Assembly: GCA_951812755.1 (NCBI GenBank)
Contig: OX638329.1
Location: 1,039,339 to 1,103,338, forward strand
DNA length: 64,000 nt
Source: an uncultured Latescibacterota bacterium
Lineage (GTDB): Bacteria > Latescibacterota > UBA2968
Direction: 5' to 3'
A program made the position numbers and the translations under genes. The notes beneath the pieces are model-generated. The model was not told where the DNA came from. It worked only from the letters and a program-made list of their open reading frames with translations, and did not search any database. This document shows, piece after piece, positions 16,931-25,767 of the stretch; position 1 is the first letter of the stretch, and every line of letters starts with the position of its first letter.

Positions 16931-18439
16931 ATGCTAAACAAAAAAATAGAACGCTGGGGGCTGTGGCTCGGTCCGATAATTGGGCTGGGGGTCACGGTTT
17001 TTGGAGATCTCAAGCCGGGACATCCCGAGGTGACACATACGGCAGGTGTGGCCTGCTGGATGGCGATTTGGTGGATGACAGAGGCCGTGCCTCTGGCGGC
17101 GACGGCTCTGTTGCCCGTGGTGTTGTTTCCCCTGCTGGGTATTATGAGCGGGCAAGAGGTTGCGCCGCTTTATTTGAATCACATTATCTTTTTGTTTGTC
17201 GGTGGTTTTATGGTGGCACTGTCCATGCAGCGCTGGAATTTACACCGGCGAATTGCCCTGCGCTTGCTGCTCCTTTTTGGGGGGTGTCCCCGGTGTATCC
17301 TGACGGGTTTTATGCTGGTAACGGCGTTTTTGTCTATGTGGATTTCCAATACGGCTACAACGATGATGATGGTGCCTATTGCGCTTGCAATTGTGGTCAG
17401 GATGGAAGAGCAGGGTGTGGCAAATAGTTCTTTTGGCACAGCCGTATTTTTGGGGGTGGCTTATGCGGCTTCGATTGGCGGAAGTGCAACGCTTGTGGGC
17501 ACGCCGACCAATTTGTCTTTTGTGAGGATTCTATCGATTCATTTTTCAGAGGTTCCCGAGATTTCGTTTGCGACGTGGTTTGCTTTTGCTCTGCCTCTGG
17601 CATGCGTGATGCTCGTTTGTGCGTGGGGTGCGCTTTGTCTCGTTTTTGGCATTCGCGGGCGAGGCGATGATATTGATATGAGTGCGGTGCGTGCGCAATA
17701 TGTCGAGTTGGGACCAATGTCATTTGCCGAGAAGGTCGTGCTGGCCGATTTTGTGTTGTTGGCACTGTTGTGGTTGTCGAGACGCCCCATTCAAATTGGC
17801 GATTGGACGTTGCCGGGCTGGTCTCAGTTTTTTGAATCTGGCGGATTGATAACCGATGGGTCGGTTGCTATGGCAATGGCTCTGATTTTGTTTGTCGTGC
17901 CCGCGCGAGATGGCGCGAAATCTAGGGTGATGGATTGGCAAACGGCTGGCAATGTGCCCTGGCATATTGTGTTGCTGATTGGCGGTGGTTTTGCGCTGGC
18001 AAGTGGGTTTAAGGAGTCGGGGTTGTCGCTCTGGTGCGCGCAGCAACTGGAGGGTATGGGTAGCTTACATCCTCTATTTTTGGTCGGTGGTTTGTGTGTG
18101 ATGATGACCTTTTTGACTGAGTTGACTTCCAATACGGCAACGGCAGAGATGTTTCTTCCGGTTTTGGCGGCGTTATCTGTGGCTGTGGGTCTCAATCCAT
18201 TGTTGCTGATGATTCCAGCCACGTTGTCGTGTTCTTGTGCGTTTATGTTGCCGGTAGCTACGCCACCCAATGCAATTGTGTTTGGCACAGATAGAATTTC
18301 TATGCGCGATATGGCGCGTGTGGGCGTGTGGTTGAATTTGGTTGGGGCTGTGATGATTACTGCTGCGATTGCTGTTGTTGGTCGCGTTGTGCTGGGTATT
18401 GAACTCGGGGTGATGCCCGATTGGGCGCAATTAGAGTAG
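16931..18439 (+). CDS. DASS (SLC13) family sodium:dicarboxylate/sulfate symporter
   Basis: This is an inner-membrane symporter of 502 residues. Both signature Ser-Asn-Thr motifs are present: WISNTATTMMMVP (about residue 140) and TELTSNTATAEMFLP (about residue 400). In known structures these motifs bind Na+ and the anion. A HIIFLFVGGFMVALSMQRW segment also matches the family. The GGAGA ribosome site precedes the ATG at 16931. The probable substrates are C4-dicarboxylates or sulfate, taken up with Na+, which would fit a cell that makes a Na+ gradient with NQR. The exact anion is not predictable. It converges with the ABC exporter gene, 17 bp apart, with no visible terminator. Confidence 0.92.
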   Translation: MLNKKIERWGLWLGPIIGLGVTVFGDLKPGHPEVTHTAGVACWMAIWWMTEAVPLAATALLPVVLFPLLGIMSGQEVAPLYLNHIIFLFVGGFMVALSMQRWNLHRRIALRLLLLFGGCPRCILTGFMLVTAFLSMWISNTATTMMMVPIALAIVVRMEEQGVANSSFGTAVFLGVAYAASIGGSATLVGTPTNLSFVRILSIHFSEVPEISFATWFAFALPLACVMLVCAWGALCLVFGIRGRGDDIDMSAVRAQYVELGPMSFAEKVVLADFVLLALLWLSRRPIQIGDWTLPGWSQFFESGGLITDGSVAMAMALILFVVPARDGAKSRVMDWQTAGNVPWHIVLLIGGGFALASGFKESGLSLWCAQQLEGMGSLHPLFLVGGLCVMMTFLTELTSNTATAEMFLPVLAALSVAVGLNPLLLMIPATLSCSCAFMLPVATPPNAIVFGTDRISMRDMARVGVWLNLVGAVMITAAIAVVGRVVLGIELGVMPDWAQLE

Positions 18440-18456
18440 GGACGCGAGAGGCAGAG

Positions 18457-20232
18457 TCAATCCGCGACCTGCGGCTCGCGGGTTGCAATGCGCGATAGTA
18501 TTTTTCCATTGCGCGTGAGGTCTTGCGCCCGAACCATGCGCGCATAGAGTCCACCGCGGTCGATGAGGGAACGGTGGTTGCCCGTTTCGACTACGCGGCC
18601 TTCGTCGAGTACAGCAATGGTGGGTGACCGGCGCACGGTGGATAGGCGGTGGGCAATGACGAGGGTGGTGCGGTTTTGCGTGAGGCGATAAAGGGCTTCC
18701 TGGATGAGAGCCTCGGTTTCAACGTCAACAGAGGATGTGGCTTCATCGAGGATGAGGATGGGGGCGTCCTTAAGCAGTGCCCGGGCAATGGAGAGGCGTT
18801 GTTTTTCACCGCCGGATAAGCGCACGCCGCGTTCTCCAACCACGGTGTCATATCCTTTGGGCAGGTCGCGGATAAAGGCATGGGCATTGGCTGCTTGTGC
18901 GGCTTCTCGCACTGTGTGTTCGGTTGCATCTGGATGACCGAAGACCAGATTTTCATATACTGTGCCGTGAAATAAGAAGACGTCTTGAAGGACTGAGGCG
19001 ATGTTTTGGCGCACAAAAGAGAGGGGCAGATCGCGCAGGTCATATCCGCCAATGCGAATCGCGCCTTGCTGGGGGTCATAAAATCGGGGCAAGAGGTTGG
19101 CGAGGGTTGATTTGCCCGCTCCCGTAGGTCCGACGAGTGCGAGGATATCTCCTTCGCCAATGTACAGGTCGATGTCGTGCAAGACGGGTGTGTTGGGATC
19201 ATAGCCAAATGTGAGCGCGTCAATGTCGATATCATAGGTGATGATTTTGGGCACGGTGACACCGGGCGCGTCGGTAATTTCCGGACGGATGGCGAGGAGT
19301 TGAAAAACGCGTTCTGTGCTGGCGGCGGCTCTTTGCAATACATCGTTAAAAGATGCCAGTTGCAAAAAAGGCTGGTAGATGTGGCCCATATAGACAATAA
19401 AGACGAATAGATCGGCTACCGAGATGCTGTCATTGAGGGCCATGTTGCCACCGCTCCAGATGACGAGTACAATGCCCAATCCGCCTGTGGCTTCGATGAT
19501 GCCAGCAGGCAGGAGCGAGACTGTGTTGGCTTTTATCAAGCGGTCGTGAAAGGTGGCGCTGCGGTGGGTCACCTGGCGGGCGCATTCCCGCTCGCGGGCA
19601 AATGATTTGATGACGGCAATGCCCGACATGTTATCTTGCACGAGGGCGGCGAGTTCAGAGAGACGCTCGCGCACTGCATGCCACATGGTGCGCACTTTGG
19701 ATACATAGCGATATACGAGAAATGCCGTGAGCGGAATGGGCAATATGGCGATGAGGGCGAGTTCTGGGTTGAGGTAAAAGAGCACGGCGACCATGGATAT
19801 GGGGATAACCGTGGCGAGTGCGGTTTCGGGTATGCCGTGTGCAATAAAGTCTTCGATGGCTTCGATGTCGTTGATGGAGCGGGCCATGAGATTGCCGGTG
19901 CGCTGGCGATTGAAAAAGCTGTGGGATAGGTTTTGCAGGTGCTTGTACACGCGCGTCATAAGTGCGTGCATCACGCGATAGGCGGTAACGTGGGAAAAGA
20001 AGCCATAACCATAACGGGAGACACCGCGAAGCAGGTAAATCCCAAGGAGTAAGAGGCTGATTTCTATGAGGTCCCCTGCGGGTTTTGCTTCGGTGAGCCA
20101 CTGGATGAGTTTGCGAATGAGCAATGGTGGGATAAGATTGGCCGCCGCAAAGATAAGTCCACAGGCGATGCAGCAGGCCATAAAGAGACGGCGACCTTCG
20201 AGCAGGTCGTAGATTTGTTTGATAAAGGTCAT
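18457..20232 (-). CDS. ABC exporter, fused permease and ATPase (MsbA/MdlB-like)
   Basis: This is a half-transporter of 591 residues that acts as a dimer. Six membrane helices occupy about residues 15-310, with the coupling region SFFNRQRTGNLMARSINDIE. The nucleotide-binding domain has the A-loop region, Walker A GPTGAGKST (about residue 375), the signature LSGGEKQRLSIARALL, Walker B ILILDEATSSVD and the H-loop VIAHRLSTVRR. The substrate is unknown, with lipids, peptides or drugs all possible. No paired second half-transporter is adjacent. It is divergent from the epimerase gene. Confidence 0.92.
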   Translation of the reverse strand: MTFIKQIYDLLEGRRLFMACCIACGLIFAAANLIPPLLIRKLIQWLTEAKPAGDLIEISLLLLGIYLLRGVSRYGYGFFSHVTAYRVMHALMTRVYKHLQNLSHSFFNRQRTGNLMARSINDIEAIEDFIAHGIPETALATVIPISMVAVLFYLNPELALIAILPIPLTAFLVYRYVSKVRTMWHAVRERLSELAALVQDNMSGIAVIKSFARERECARQVTHRSATFHDRLIKANTVSLLPAGIIEATGGLGIVLVIWSGGNMALNDSISVADLFVFIVYMGHIYQPFLQLASFNDVLQRAAASTERVFQLLAIRPEITDAPGVTVPKIITYDIDIDALTFGYDPNTPVLHDIDLYIGEGDILALVGPTGAGKSTLANLLPRFYDPQQGAIRIGGYDLRDLPLSFVRQNIASVLQDVFLFHGTVYENLVFGHPDATEHTVREAAQAANAHAFIRDLPKGYDTVVGERGVRLSGGEKQRLSIARALLKDAPILILDEATSSVDVETEALIQEALYRLTQNRTTLVIAHRLSTVRRSPTIAVLDEGRVVETGNHRSLIDRGGLYARMVRAQDLTRNGKILSRIATREPQVAD

Positions 20233-20326
20233 AAATTTATTGTGCCTTGAAGTTTAATTATGATTGTGGCCCAAACCTATTATCTGATGGCATAGAAGTC
20301 AAGAGAATAGAATGGAGAGAATGACA

Positions 20327-21334
20327 ATGGTGATTAAAACAGAAGAAGAATTGATCGATCAGATGACAACCCCATCGCCCGAGGTTGTCGAGGCGGTGTT
20401 AAAGTTAGATGGTCCCGTGATGATTTTGGGTATCGCGGGAAAGATGGGACCGACTTTGGCAGAGTTGCTGTTGCGCGCTGGCGCAGATGAGGTGATTGGC
20501 GTGTCGCGGTTTTCCAATCCGTTGGATCGCGATGATCTGGAAGCGCGGGGTATTGCGACGATCAAGTGCGATTTGCTGGACGATGAGGGTCTGGCGCGGT
20601 TGCCTCGCGTGCCGTATCTGTATTTGATGGCCGGGCACAAGTTTGGGGCAACGGGCAATGAGCCGTTGACCTGGGCGATGAATGCGGTATTGCCCGCAAA
20701 AGTTATGCAACAGTTTCCAAATTCGCGCATTGTTTATGTATCTTCTGGGAATGTTTACGAATTTGCGTCGGTGACGGGTTCGGGTGCCCAGGAGGATGCT
20801 GCTGTCAATCCGATTGGCGAATACGCCATGTCCAGGCTGGGTGGTGAACGGCTTGCCGAGTTTTATTGTAAAGAGAATCAAACACCTCTGGCAATTGTGC
20901 GTTTGTTTTACGCGACTGAGTTGCGCTATGGCATTGTTTTGGATATTGCCGAAAAAATAAAGTCCGAGATACCTATTGATCTGTCTATGGGTCATGTCAA
21001 CCAGATCTGGCAGGGCGATGCGAATGCGTATTTGGCGCAGATGTTTCCGCTTTGTGCATGTCCCGCACGGGTGGTGAATATGACGGGTAGGGATGTGTTG
21101 TCGGTGCGCGATTTGGCTTTGCAACTGGGTGAGCATATCGGTATTGATCCCGTGTTTGAAGGAGAAGAGCGCGAGACGGCGCTGTTGGGCGATGCTGGGG
21201 TGCTGTTTGAGGAGATGGGAGCGCCGCGGGTTCCAGTTGAAGAAATTGTCTCGTGCGTTGCACACTGGGTTATGAACGATGGACGCACGCTGGGTAAGCC
21301 GACAAAATACGAGTCGAGGACGGGGGCGTTTTAG
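20327..21334 (+). CDS. NAD-dependent epimerase/dehydratase (extended SDR family)
   Basis: This is a Rossmann-fold protein of about 335 residues. The nucleotide loop reads GIAGKMGPTLAELLL, and the acidic residue after strand 2 lies in a region starting VSRFSN. A GNVYEF strand follows YVSSG. The usual catalytic Tyr-x-x-x-Lys appears as YAMSR, so Lys is replaced by Arg. I chose the ATG at 20327 because GGAGAG lies 6 nt upstream. ATGs at 20312 and 20321 are also in frame. The substrate is probably a nucleotide sugar or a sugar derivative, but this is family-level inference. A short dispersed repeat follows the stop. Confidence 0.85.
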   Translation: MVIKTEEELIDQMTTPSPEVVEAVLKLDGPVMILGIAGKMGPTLAELLLRAGADEVIGVSRFSNPLDRDDLEARGIATIKCDLLDDEGLARLPRVPYLYLMAGHKFGATGNEPLTWAMNAVLPAKVMQQFPNSRIVYVSSGNVYEFASVTGSGAQEDAAVNPIGEYAMSRLGGERLAEFYCKENQTPLAIVRLFYATELRYGIVLDIAEKIKSEIPIDLSMGHVNQIWQGDANAYLAQMFPLCACPARVVNMTGRDVLSVRDLALQLGEHIGIDPVFEGEERETALLGDAGVLFEEMGAPRVPVEEIVSCVAHWVMNDGRTLGKPTKYESRTGAF

Positions 21335-21354
21335 AAAGAGGCAAAAAGCAACTA

Positions 21355-21380
21355 CAGATGAACACAGATGAACGCAGATG
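21355..21380. repeat. dispersed CAGATGAACRCAGATGAA short tandem repeat
   Basis: The 10-bp word CAGATGAACA/CAGATGAACG is repeated, ending CAGATG. The inverse complement of the same word is repeated three times at 61664-61692. Both copies sit just after gene ends. Confidence 0.7.
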
Positions 21381-21451
21381 AAAGGCGAGAGGCAAAAAGA
21401 GGCTGGGGAATGGGGACTGTGGACTGACAGCTAAACTGAGAGGATAGGACC

Positions 21452-22747
21452 ATGATAAAAGCAGGGATTTCAGAGGTGAATATCACGCCGCCAGTGGGGA
21501 TTTCGATGTGTGGATTTGCCGGGCGCGAAGGGCCATCTGAGGCGATACACGACGAGTTGTACGCCAGGGCACTGGTGCTGGATGACGGCAAAACGCAGGT
21601 CGCAATTGTGGGGGCCGATGTGATCAGTTTTGCGCCGGATCTGGTCAATCGAATCCGGGATATAATTGAACAGTCAGTCGGGATTCCCGGGGGACATGTT
21701 TTGCTCAATGGGTCTCATTCCCATTCGGGACCCTCGGTGATGGCTTTCCGATGTATGGGCGACCGCGATGCAGCTTATGAAGATGTGTTGTGCCGCAAGA
21801 TTGTTGGGGCAATTAAAATGGCGGTAGAAGGGGCAATACCCGCATCGCTTTCTCAAGGGCGAGCGCCCGTGCGTATTGCGCATAACCGCAGAGAGATGCG
21901 CGATGGACGCATTGTGCTGGGGCATCATCCCAGAGGTCCCGAAGCACCCTGGGTTGATGTGGTACGCGTGGATACAGCAGGCGGTGTACCTGTGGCTGTT
22001 GTATTTGCGACTGCGGCGCATCCCGTGAATTTGAATGCGCTGTCGATCAGTGCAGAGTTTCCGGGATTTGCCGCGCAATTTGTGCGGGATAATTTGGCAA
22101 TGCCTCTGTTTTTGCAGGGTTGTTGTGGGGATATTAACTGTGCGCCAAAGGACGGGAAGTTTGAGGGGTGCGAGTTGTTGGGCACGCGCCTGGGCGCGGC
22201 AACCGTGACGGCTGCGTTATATGCCGAGAGGCTGGAGAATGATGAGTTGGCGGTGAATAATCGGGTTGTCGAATTGCCTCTTATGGTACCCGATGTCGAT
22301 GAGGCAGAGAGAGCACTTGCAGATGCCACAGCGAATTTGCAACGCGTACGAGGGGACAAAAATATAACGCGCTACCGACGGCGCCAACAATTCGAGGGGA
22401 TGGTCGGGTGGGCAAAAGATTATGTGCAGGCTGCGAGAAGAGGTGGAAGTCCAACGGAGTCGTTTGAGATTCAGACCATGCATATTGGCAATTTGGCAGT
22501 GGTGGGGTATCCGGGAGAGATGTTTGTCGATTACCAGTTGTTTTTAGATGATGCTTCTCCTTTTGATAGAACTGTCGCACTGGGATATACCAATGGGTGT
22601 ATTGGGTATGTTCCGACTGCCGATGCCTATCCTGTTGGTGGATATGAAGTCGAACAAGCTTTTAAGTATTATGGAACATTAATGATAGGTGCGGAGTGTG
22701 AAGAAATGATTAAAACGACGACTGTCAATCTGCTGAGAGAGATGTAA
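21452..22747 (+). CDS. neutral/alkaline non-lysosomal ceramidase-like protein
   Basis: The protein has 431 residues beginning IKAGISEVNITPPVGISMCG, the hallmark N-terminus of neutral ceramidase-type proteins. The zinc-site region is NGSHSHSGPS (about residue 90), and a second His region is TAAHPVNLN (about 190). TNGCIGYVPTADAYPVGGYE near the C-terminus also matches the family. It is shorter than true ceramidases (~650-750) and lacks a signal peptide, so it is probably a cytosolic relative with another amide or ester substrate. GAGAGGATAGG precedes the ATG. Confidence 0.83.
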   Translation: MIKAGISEVNITPPVGISMCGFAGREGPSEAIHDELYARALVLDDGKTQVAIVGADVISFAPDLVNRIRDIIEQSVGIPGGHVLLNGSHSHSGPSVMAFRCMGDRDAAYEDVLCRKIVGAIKMAVEGAIPASLSQGRAPVRIAHNRREMRDGRIVLGHHPRGPEAPWVDVVRVDTAGGVPVAVVFATAAHPVNLNALSISAEFPGFAAQFVRDNLAMPLFLQGCCGDINCAPKDGKFEGCELLGTRLGAATVTAALYAERLENDELAVNNRVVELPLMVPDVDEAERALADATANLQRVRGDKNITRYRRRQQFEGMVGWAKDYVQAARRGGSPTESFEIQTMHIGNLAVVGYPGEMFVDYQLFLDDASPFDRTVALGYTNGCIGYVPTADAYPVGGYEVEQAFKYYGTLMIGAECEEMIKTTTVNLLREM

Positions 22748-22805
22748 AAAGTGGCTATATATTGTATAATAACGCATTTGCACCACTTGAAATTGTAGAA
22801 AGTGC

Positions 22806-22834
22806 TTGACAGATCGCGCGTATTGTTATAGATA
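22806..22834 (+). promoter_or_regulatory. putative sigma-70-type promoter of the Vgb-like gene
   Basis: A perfect TTGACA is followed after 15-17 nt by TATAGATA, which offers a -10 box in overlapping registers. It lies about 120 bp upstream of the chosen start. Confidence 0.5.
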
Positions 22835-22956
22835 TGTTTTTTGGGAGAGTATTTAATTGTTGGTGGCTCTTTATAAGCGCGGGTTATGTACACACGAAGA
22901 GCTACCACATCGCATCAAGCCATATTCCGACAGTACACATGGTACAGGGAGCCATT

Positions 22957-24171
22957 ATGGGTACTGTTGCGGGGGCTGCAATGTATCGAAAAGTTGTTTT
23001 TATGATGCTGGTCGTGCTTTTTCCCCTTTCGGGATACGCGCAATCAGACATCGATATTGATTTTGACGATAACGGTGTCGTTGATCTGCAAGATCTTTTG
23101 GCATTGACCGAGGCATTTGGCTCAAATCAAGCGCAGTATGATTTGCACCCGGATGGCGTGATTGATATCAAAGATCTTATCATTTTCGCCAGTGCTTACA
23201 ATCAGGGCGATAACACTGAACCCGTCTTGCCGATTACCGAGGATGCCGAGGAGCGTGAGGCCTCTGCTCAGGTCGAATTTTTTGAGCTTTTGACGTCGAA
23301 TAGCCGGCCAAATGATCTGGCGATTGACCCGCGGGGATATATATGGTTTACGGAGATGGGGGCCAATGCGATTGGTCGATTAGAGCCGCGCACGGATATG
23401 ATTCTCCGATTTTCTTTAACCACGCCGGGTGCGCAACCACACAGTATTGCCCTCGATAGCCAGGGGCACGTCTGGTTTACAGAGATTGCCGCCAACCGAA
23501 TTGGCATGCTGGACCCCTTTTCCGATGATATCCAGGAGTTCACTGTTCCGACTCCGGGCAGTCGGCCAATGAGTTTGAAATTTGACGATCAGTGGAAGCT
23601 CTGGTTTATCGAGAGTGCGGCAGATCGCATTGCCCGGTTGGATCCCGTCGCCGAGACAATAGAAGAATTTTCAATTGGAGAACAAGATGTCGCGCTCGGT
23701 TCGCTTCAGATAGATGACAGTGGGCAGGTCTGGTTCGTCGATCGCGAGCAAAGTCTGTTGGGTACGCTCAATCCCGAAACCGAAGAGATTACGACCTTTT
23801 CGGTTTCAAATGATAGTCTTATAATTGGACAAATGGGATTGGATTCAGTGGGTAAGGTGTGGTTTACGGATACGGATTCGACAAGGCTGGGCATGTTTGA
23901 TTTTGTCACCAGGCAAACGCGCTATTTCCGATTTCCCGAAGAGATGGAATCTCCTTATGCTTTGCAGGTCGATTCGAATGATCGCGTGTGGGTCGGTGGA
24001 CAATCGTCGGGATGGCTGACCAGTTTTAGTTTGCAAGATACAACGTTTACGCTCTATGAGATTTCCGATGATGATGTTGAGGTCAAAAACTTGCGCGTCG
24101 ATCCCAGAGGTATTGTCTGGATCGTCGATTCAACCGGGAACCGGATTGGGCGTATTGAAACGTCTAATTAG
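22957..24171 (+). CDS. secreted dockerin protein with Vgb-like (streptogramin lyase type) beta-propeller
   Basis: The protein is 404 residues. A signal peptide (VVFMMLVVLFPLSGYAQS) is followed by a type I dockerin-like pair of calcium loops. These are DIDFDDNGVVDLQDLLAL and YDLHPDGVIDIKDLIIF, together about residues 28-80. The rest (about 105-400) is a beta-propeller of about seven Vgb-type blades, such as GYIWFTEMGANAIGRL and GHVWFTEIAANRIGML. Vgb enzymes linearise streptogramins, but most such propellers in environmental bacteria have no known activity. The ATG at 22957 was chosen because AGGGAG lies 5 nt upstream. An ATG at 22981 would also keep the signal peptide. The dockerin links it to the other dockerin proteins of this locus. 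Confidence 0.85.
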   Translation: MGTVAGAAMYRKVVFMMLVVLFPLSGYAQSDIDIDFDDNGVVDLQDLLALTEAFGSNQAQYDLHPDGVIDIKDLIIFASAYNQGDNTEPVLPITEDAEEREASAQVEFFELLTSNSRPNDLAIDPRGYIWFTEMGANAIGRLEPRTDMILRFSLTTPGAQPHSIALDSQGHVWFTEIAANRIGMLDPFSDDIQEFTVPTPGSRPMSLKFDDQWKLWFIESAADRIARLDPVAETIEEFSIGEQDVALGSLQIDDSGQVWFVDREQSLLGTLNPETEEITTFSVSNDSLIIGQMGLDSVGKVWFTDTDSTRLGMFDFVTRQTRYFRFPEEMESPYALQVDSNDRVWVGGQSSGWLTSFSLQDTTFTLYEISDDDVEVKNLRVDPRGIVWIVDSTGNRIGRIETSN

Positions 24172-24237
24172 CTGTTTATCTCATTACCAGAGGAAAATTC
24201 GGTTTTAAAGATAAGCAGGGAAGACAAAATTCAGGTT

Positions 24238-24275
24238 AAAGCACCCTTAGATAATTGGGGTGCTTTTTATTTTTT
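24238..24275 (+). terminator. rho-independent terminator
   Basis: The stem AAAGCACCC / GGGTGCTTT with a 10-11-nt loop is followed by a long T-rich tract. It lies 67 bp after the Vgb-like gene. Confidence 0.88.
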
Positions 24276-24289
24276 TGACCAAAAAGGCG

Positions 24290-24318
24290 TTGACACACCG
24301 GATGGGGCATACTATATA
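24290..24318 (+). promoter_or_regulatory. sigma-70-type promoter of the ABC importer / PL8 operon
   Basis: TTGACA is separated by exactly 17 nt from TATATA, 34 bp before the start of the solute-binding protein gene. This is the best sigma-70 match in the window. Confidence 0.72.
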
Positions 24319-24351
24319 CTTTTACGCTAAAATTATGAGGAGCCAACGGTT

Positions 24352-25755
24352 ATGAAATATTGCAATGCCATTTTTTGTTTTGTTCTTATCGGGTTGCTAA
24401 TTTTGCCATGTGACGCCGATCAATTGGTGCTGATGTCGCCACATTCAGATGAGATCCAAAACGAGTTTGAGTCGGCTTTTGTGGCTTTTTATCAAAAGAC
24501 CGCAGGACGAGATGTGCGGGTAGAATGGCTCGATATCGGTGCGGGCACGAGTGCGATTTTGCGTTATATCAAATCGGAATTTGGACGGTCGCCAGAGGGC
24601 ATTGGTATCGATATCTTTTTTGGCGGGGGCACCACGCCTTATGTGGATTTGTCTGAGCTTGGGCTGTGTCAACCCTATCGGTTGTCCGATGCCGCGCTCA
24701 ATCGATTGCCAGCGCAGATTGGGGGGGTCCCGCTTTACGATTCGGCCTATCGATGGTATGGCGCAACGCTGTCTGGTTTTGGCATTGTGTATAATCGTCG
24801 CGTGCTTGAAATTTTGAATTTGCCCATCCCCCAAACCTGGGCAGATTTGGGCGCGCCGGAATTGTTCTCGTGGGTTGGTTCGGGTGATCCGCGCAAGAGT
24901 GGCAGCGTTCACATGGCTTATGAATTAATTTTGCAGGCTTATGGCTGGGAAAAAGGATGGGAAGTGATTACTACAATGGGGGCCAATGTGCGAAATTTTG
25001 GACAAGGTGGTTCTTATGCCCCCAAAGAAGTTGCCGTGGGCGAAGTGGCTTATGGTTTATCCATAGACTTTTATGCATGGGCACAAGTTGCAGAAGTGGG
25101 CGATGAATACGTGGGCTTTGTGATGCCCGACAATTTGACCATTGTCAATCCCGATGGTATCGCCATATTAAAGGGTGCGCCAAACCTGGAGGTGGCACAG
25201 GTATTTTTGGAGTTTGTGATGTCCGATGCGGGGCAAAAGCTCTGGTTTTTAAAAAAGGGCGTGCCGGGCGGTCCTGTCGCGAAGCAGTTGAATCGATTTA
25301 CCGTATTGCCCGATCTATACACGCGCTATCAGAGTGATGCTGCGGTGACGTTAAATCCCTTTGAATGGCGTTCCGATTTGATATACGATGCCGAATTGGG
25401 CGGCGGGCGCTGGCGCGTGTTGAACGATTTGATCGGCGTGATGGTCATTGACTCACAGCGGGCATTGCAAGTAGCATGGAAGGACGCGATGACAGATGGC
25501 GTGTCAGAAGAAGAACGCAAGGCGCTATCATCTGTTCCCATTTCAGAGGCCGAAGCAGTGAAGTTGGAACAATTATGGGGAGATGCCGAGGCGCGCAATC
25601 GCACGATGGCTGATTGGACGGATTTTGTGCGCGACAAATACGGTGCTCGCGATTTGCCTTTGTCTGTGCGTGTCACCAATGCGATTACTCTGTTTTTCCC
25701 TATGGGTATTGCCGGTTGTGTGGTGGCTTATTTGTGGCGTTTGCGCAGGAACTAA
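24352..25755 (+). CDS. ABC importer solute-binding protein, iron/AfuA type, with C-terminal membrane anchor
   Basis: This is an exported protein of 467 residues with a signal peptide (about 1-22). It has a class II periplasmic-binding-protein fold of the AfuA/FbpA kind. Typical segments are the N-terminal strand QLVLMSPHSDEIQNEFESAF, FGGGTTPYVDLSELG and SGFGIVYNRRVLE. An unusual C-terminal extension ends in a hydrophobic helix and positive residues (AITLFFPMGIAGCVVAYLWR). This suggests the protein is tethered to the membrane rather than free in the periplasm. No lipobox is visible. It is followed by its ATPase and permease genes. The ligand (metal, sulfate-like anion or sugar acid) cannot be read from sequence. 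Confidence 0.87.
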   Translation: MKYCNAIFCFVLIGLLILPCDADQLVLMSPHSDEIQNEFESAFVAFYQKTAGRDVRVEWLDIGAGTSAILRYIKSEFGRSPEGIGIDIFFGGGTTPYVDLSELGLCQPYRLSDAALNRLPAQIGGVPLYDSAYRWYGATLSGFGIVYNRRVLEILNLPIPQTWADLGAPELFSWVGSGDPRKSGSVHMAYELILQAYGWEKGWEVITTMGANVRNFGQGGSYAPKEVAVGEVAYGLSIDFYAWAQVAEVGDEYVGFVMPDNLTIVNPDGIAILKGAPNLEVAQVFLEFVMSDAGQKLWFLKKGVPGGPVAKQLNRFTVLPDLYTRYQSDAAVTLNPFEWRSDLIYDAELGGGRWRVLNDLIGVMVIDSQRALQVAWKDAMTDGVSEEERKALSSVPISEAEAVKLEQLWGDAEARNRTMADWTDFVRDKYGARDLPLSVRVTNAITLFFPMGIAGCVVAYLWRLRRN

Positions 25756-25767
25756 AAAGGGTGCGAC

